This document shows, in pieces, positions 7,826-9,479 of a DNA stretch of 9,479 nucleotides. This DNA comes from an uncultured Macromonas sp. (GTDB taxonomy: Bacteria > Pseudomonadota > Gammaproteobacteria > Burkholderiales > Burkholderiaceae). Under the pieces are notes generated by a model. It searched no databases. It saw nothing but the letters and a program-made list of their open reading frames with translations, and was not told the origin of the DNA. The stretch is from NCBI GenBank assembly GCA_946481585.1, contig CAMLOF010000099.1:1-9479 (forward strand), given 5' to 3'. The position numbers and the translations under genes were made by a program. How positions within the stretch are numbered: position 1 is the first letter of the stretch; each line of letters begins with the position of its first letter.

Positions 7826-7863
7826 AAAAAAATCAAGGCTCAATCATGGGCTGGATCGAGGCC
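7826..7863 (-). terminator. Candidate intra-operon terminator or attenuator hairpin
   Basis: On the - strand, the end of the aldolase gene can fold as GGCCTCGATC (7863-7854) against GATTGAGCC (7845-7837): nine pairs with one bulged C, one G-T pair and an 8-base loop. The sequence then continues TTGA and seven Ts (7832-7826). The stop codon of the aldolase lies in the second arm. This resembles a weak Rho-independent terminator placed between the regulator/aldolase pair and the transporter genes. It might be a partial terminator or a 3' end stabilising a processed transcript. No promoter for dctP is evident in the remaining bases. Confidence 0.35.
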
Positions 7864-8763
7864 CAGCGCCAGCAGGCGCCGGTGCAATTCGGCCTGTTCG
7901 CTGCCGGTCAGGGCCACCAGCGGCGGGCGCACCCGCAGCCAGCTCGCCTGGCCGTCGCGTTCGGCCATCACGCCCTTGAGCGCGGGCATGAGCGAAAAAC
8001 CTTCAAAGATGGCCAGCAGGTCTTTCACACGTTGCTGGTCGCGTGCGGCGGTGGGGGCGTCGGGCTGGGTGACCAGGCGGTGCACCAGCCGGGGCACAAA
8101 GTTGGCCAGGCCGCTGATGGCGCCAGTGCTGCCCAGGCGGCCCAGGGTCTGCAGGTCGGGCTCGAAGCCCACGTACACCGTCAGCGGCGGCATGAAGGCG
8201 TTGGCCAGCCCCACGGAATGGGCCTGGTCGCAGGCGCTGTCCTTGATGCCTGCGATGGTGTCGGGGTAGAGCTTGAGCAGCGTGCCGATGACGTTGTGCG
8301 ACAGACCCACACCCGCCACCTGGGGGATGTGGTACAGGTACAGGCGCAGGCGCGGGTCGGCCACGCGGTCGATGACCCAACGGTAGGCGTCGATGATGCC
8401 CTGGTCGGACACGCCCTTGAAGAAGAAGGGCGGCAGCACCAGGCAGCCGTGCACGCCCAGCTCCACCGCGTGGCGCGTCAGGGCCACCGTTTCCGACGGC
8501 GCGGCGCAGCTGGTGGAGACCATCAGTCGGCTGGCGGGCACGCCGCGCGCCACCAGTGCCTCCACGGCGGCCATGCGCTCGGCCATGGAGAAGGAAGGGC
8601 CTTCGCCCGTGGTGCCAAAGGCGGTCACGCCGCCGCAGCCTGCGTCCAGCAGCTTCAGCGCGTGGGCGGCAAAGGCGTCGTGGTCAATGTCCAGCGACTC
8701 GGTCAGGGGGGTCAGCATTGCGGGCCAGATGCCGCGAAACGCGTTTTGGTGGGCAGGGGTCAT
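7840..8763 (-). CDS. DapA/NanA-superfamily pyruvate aldolase or dehydratase
   Basis: This is a 307-residue cytoplasmic class I enzyme that forms a Schiff base between a lysine and a 2-keto acid. Visible family residues are GTTGEG (50-55, carboxylate-binding loop), Tyr144 in YLYHIP (catalytic tyrosine), Lys174 in AGIKDS (Schiff-base lysine) and the late strand GSTGAISGLAN (211-221). In true DapA the tyrosine block is followed by an arginine (E. coli Arg138) that holds the second carboxylate. Here the aligned residue is Val149 (HIPQVAG), as in N-acetylneuraminate-lyase-like members. That argues against lysine biosynthesis and for cleavage or dehydration of a 2-keto-3-deoxy sugar acid. The frame extends 48 codons upstream in Arg/Ala-rich sequence opposite the regulator. 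The ATG at 8763 matches the family start and overlaps the regulator stop as ATGA. It is followed by a 42-base gap to dctP. Confidence 0.9.
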   Translation of the reverse strand: MTPAHQNAFRGIWPAMLTPLTESLDIDHDAFAAHALKLLDAGCGGVTAFGTTGEGPSFSMAERMAAVEALVARGVPASRLMVSTSCAAPSETVALTRHAVELGVHGCLVLPPFFFKGVSDQGIIDAYRWVIDRVADPRLRLYLYHIPQVAGVGLSHNVIGTLLKLYPDTIAGIKDSACDQAHSVGLANAFMPPLTVYVGFEPDLQTLGRLGSTGAISGLANFVPRLVHRLVTQPDAPTAARDQQRVKDLLAIFEGFSLMPALKGVMAERDGQASWLRVRPPLVALTGSEQAELHRRLLALGLDPAHD

Positions 8764-9479
8764 TCGGATTTTTCCAGTTGCTCTGAAGACCACGGCAGCG
8801 GCGGGCGTGGCAGCCCCAGCACGCGGCGGCGGGCGCTTTCGATGTGGTGCGTCAGCCGCTCGGCGACGGCGGCAGTGTCGCGCCGTCGCATGGCTTCGAT
8901 GAACCACAGGTGCTCCTCCATGGCGGCCAGCAAGATGTCGGCCGACAGGCTGGAGCTTTCGAACTTGATGAGGCGCACCCGCAGGCTGTTGATGCGGTAG
9001 GCCTCCGAGATGAGGTCGTTGCCCATCGCGTCGATCATGTGCTCGTGCAGGCCCCAGTCCACCTGGGTGGCTTCGGCCAGCAGGGCTTCGTCGATGGGGC
9101 CGCTGCGCGCACGGCGCACGATGGAGAGGTGCTCGGCCTCGATGCTTTCCAGCTCGGCGTCGCTGGCCTGGGTGGTGAAGCGCACGGCGGCTTCGCGTTC
9201 CAGCAGCAGGCGCAGCTCAAAAGCGTTCTTGATGAGCTTGACGTCCACGTTGGCCACTTGCAGGCCGCGCTGCGGCACGGTGTGCAGCAGGCCTTCGGCT
9301 TCCAGGCGCGGAATGAGTTCGCGCACCGCACCCAGCGGCATGCCCAGCAACTGCATCAGCTCCCGCTGCGAAATGAACTGCCCCGGGCGAATATGCGCCT
9401 GCATGATCTGCTGGCGGAAGTTCTCGTACGCCTGGGCGCGCAGGCTGGGCGCGCGCTGTGCGGGGGCGGCTGTGCTCAT
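8760..9479 (-). CDS. GntR-family transcriptional regulator, FadR/FCD subfamily
   Basis: This is a 239-residue DNA-binding regulator. Residues 13-77 form the GntR winged helix-turn-helix: AYENFRQQI, then ISQRELMQLLGMPLGAVREL, then LEAEGLL, and a wing RGLQV. Residues 85-220 are the all-helical FCD ligand domain. Its metal and ligand residues can be placed at Asp141 and His145 (DWGLHEHM), His190 (EEHLWFIEAM) and His212 (THHIESA), so the metal site looks intact. Such FCD regulators usually repress a catabolic operon until a sugar acid or keto acid binds. The ATG falls on the last bases of the window, so its promoter and operator are not visible and a start further upstream cannot be excluded. It is the first gene of the operon seen here, coupled to the aldolase by ATGA, so autoregulation is likely (inference). 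Confidence 0.92.
   Translation of the reverse strand: MSTAAPAQRAPSLRAQAYENFRQQIMQAHIRPGQFISQRELMQLLGMPLGAVRELIPRLEAEGLLHTVPQRGLQVANVDVKLIKNAFELRLLLEREAAVRFTTQASDAELESIEAEHLSIVRRARSGPIDEALLAEATQVDWGLHEHMIDAMGNDLISEAYRINSLRVRLIKFESSSLSADILLAAMEEHLWFIEAMRRRDTAAVAERLTHHIESARRRVLGLPRPPLPWSSEQLEKSE

Noticed and set aside
8764..8907. N-terminal extension of the aldolase by 48 codons
   Set aside because: The added residues are Arg/Ala/Pro-rich and lie over the regulator's C-terminus. The family start matches the ATG at 8763.
6319..9000. A very long open frame (893 codons) on the + strand opposite the transporter, aldolase and regulator genes
   Set aside because: Its product is rich in His, Gln, Gly and Arg with no recognisable domain, the mark of the complement of GC-rich coding DNA. 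The genes on the other strand have complete family motifs.
2527..9479. A defence, toxin-antitoxin or mobile-element reading of the - strand cluster
   Set aside because: Every gene has clear transport, metabolic or GntR-regulator motifs. No nuclease, transposase, integrase, terminal repeat or tRNA target was seen.

Overview
The window looks like a piece of a GC-rich betaproteobacterial chromosome, most likely from Comamonadaceae (Acidovorax and relatives). This is inferred from the strong G/C preference at third codon positions, the TRAP-type sugar-acid uptake cassette and the style of the proteins. No rRNA, tRNA or marker gene is present to prove it.

Left part (1-2511, + strand): the 3' end of a very large repetitive secreted protein. 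It enters the window already open. It holds beta-sandwich modules of the kind found in type I secreted adhesins, then a calcium-binding RTX beta-roll, then a C-terminal type I secretion signal. It ends 15 bases before the stop codon of the convergent gene to its right.

Right part (2527-9479, - strand): seven tightly packed genes read right to left, almost certainly one operon. In transcription order they are: a GntR/FadR-type (FCD) regulator; a class I pyruvate aldolase/dehydratase of the DapA/NanA superfamily; the three parts of a TRAP transporter (periplasmic binding protein DctP, small membrane subunit DctQ, large permease DctM); a ribokinase-like PfkB sugar kinase; and a full-length UxaA/GarD-family sugar-acid dehydratase. 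Three junctions are 4-base ATGA stop/start overlaps, and the other three gaps are 42, 18 and 20 bases.

Together the genes describe a self-contained route for an organic (sugar) acid. DctP captures it in the periplasm and DctQM imports it. The UxaA-type enzyme dehydrates it to a 2-keto-3-deoxy acid, which is probably phosphorylated and/or cleaved to pyruvate plus an aldehyde by the kinase and the aldolase. The FCD regulator probably senses the acid or an intermediate. The exact substrate cannot be read from the sequence. The mix of a ribokinase-like kinase, an aldolase lacking the DapA arginine and a UxaA-type dehydratase does not match a textbook hexuronate or hexarate pathway, and it is the most interesting part of the window.

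Smaller points are a hairpin with a seven-T run between the aldolase and dctP, which could set different expression levels inside the operon, and a 7-bp direct repeat at the dctP/dctQ junction. I saw no mobile element, CRISPR array, RNA gene, defence system or clearly undescribed system. No stretch over 300 bases lacks a gene.
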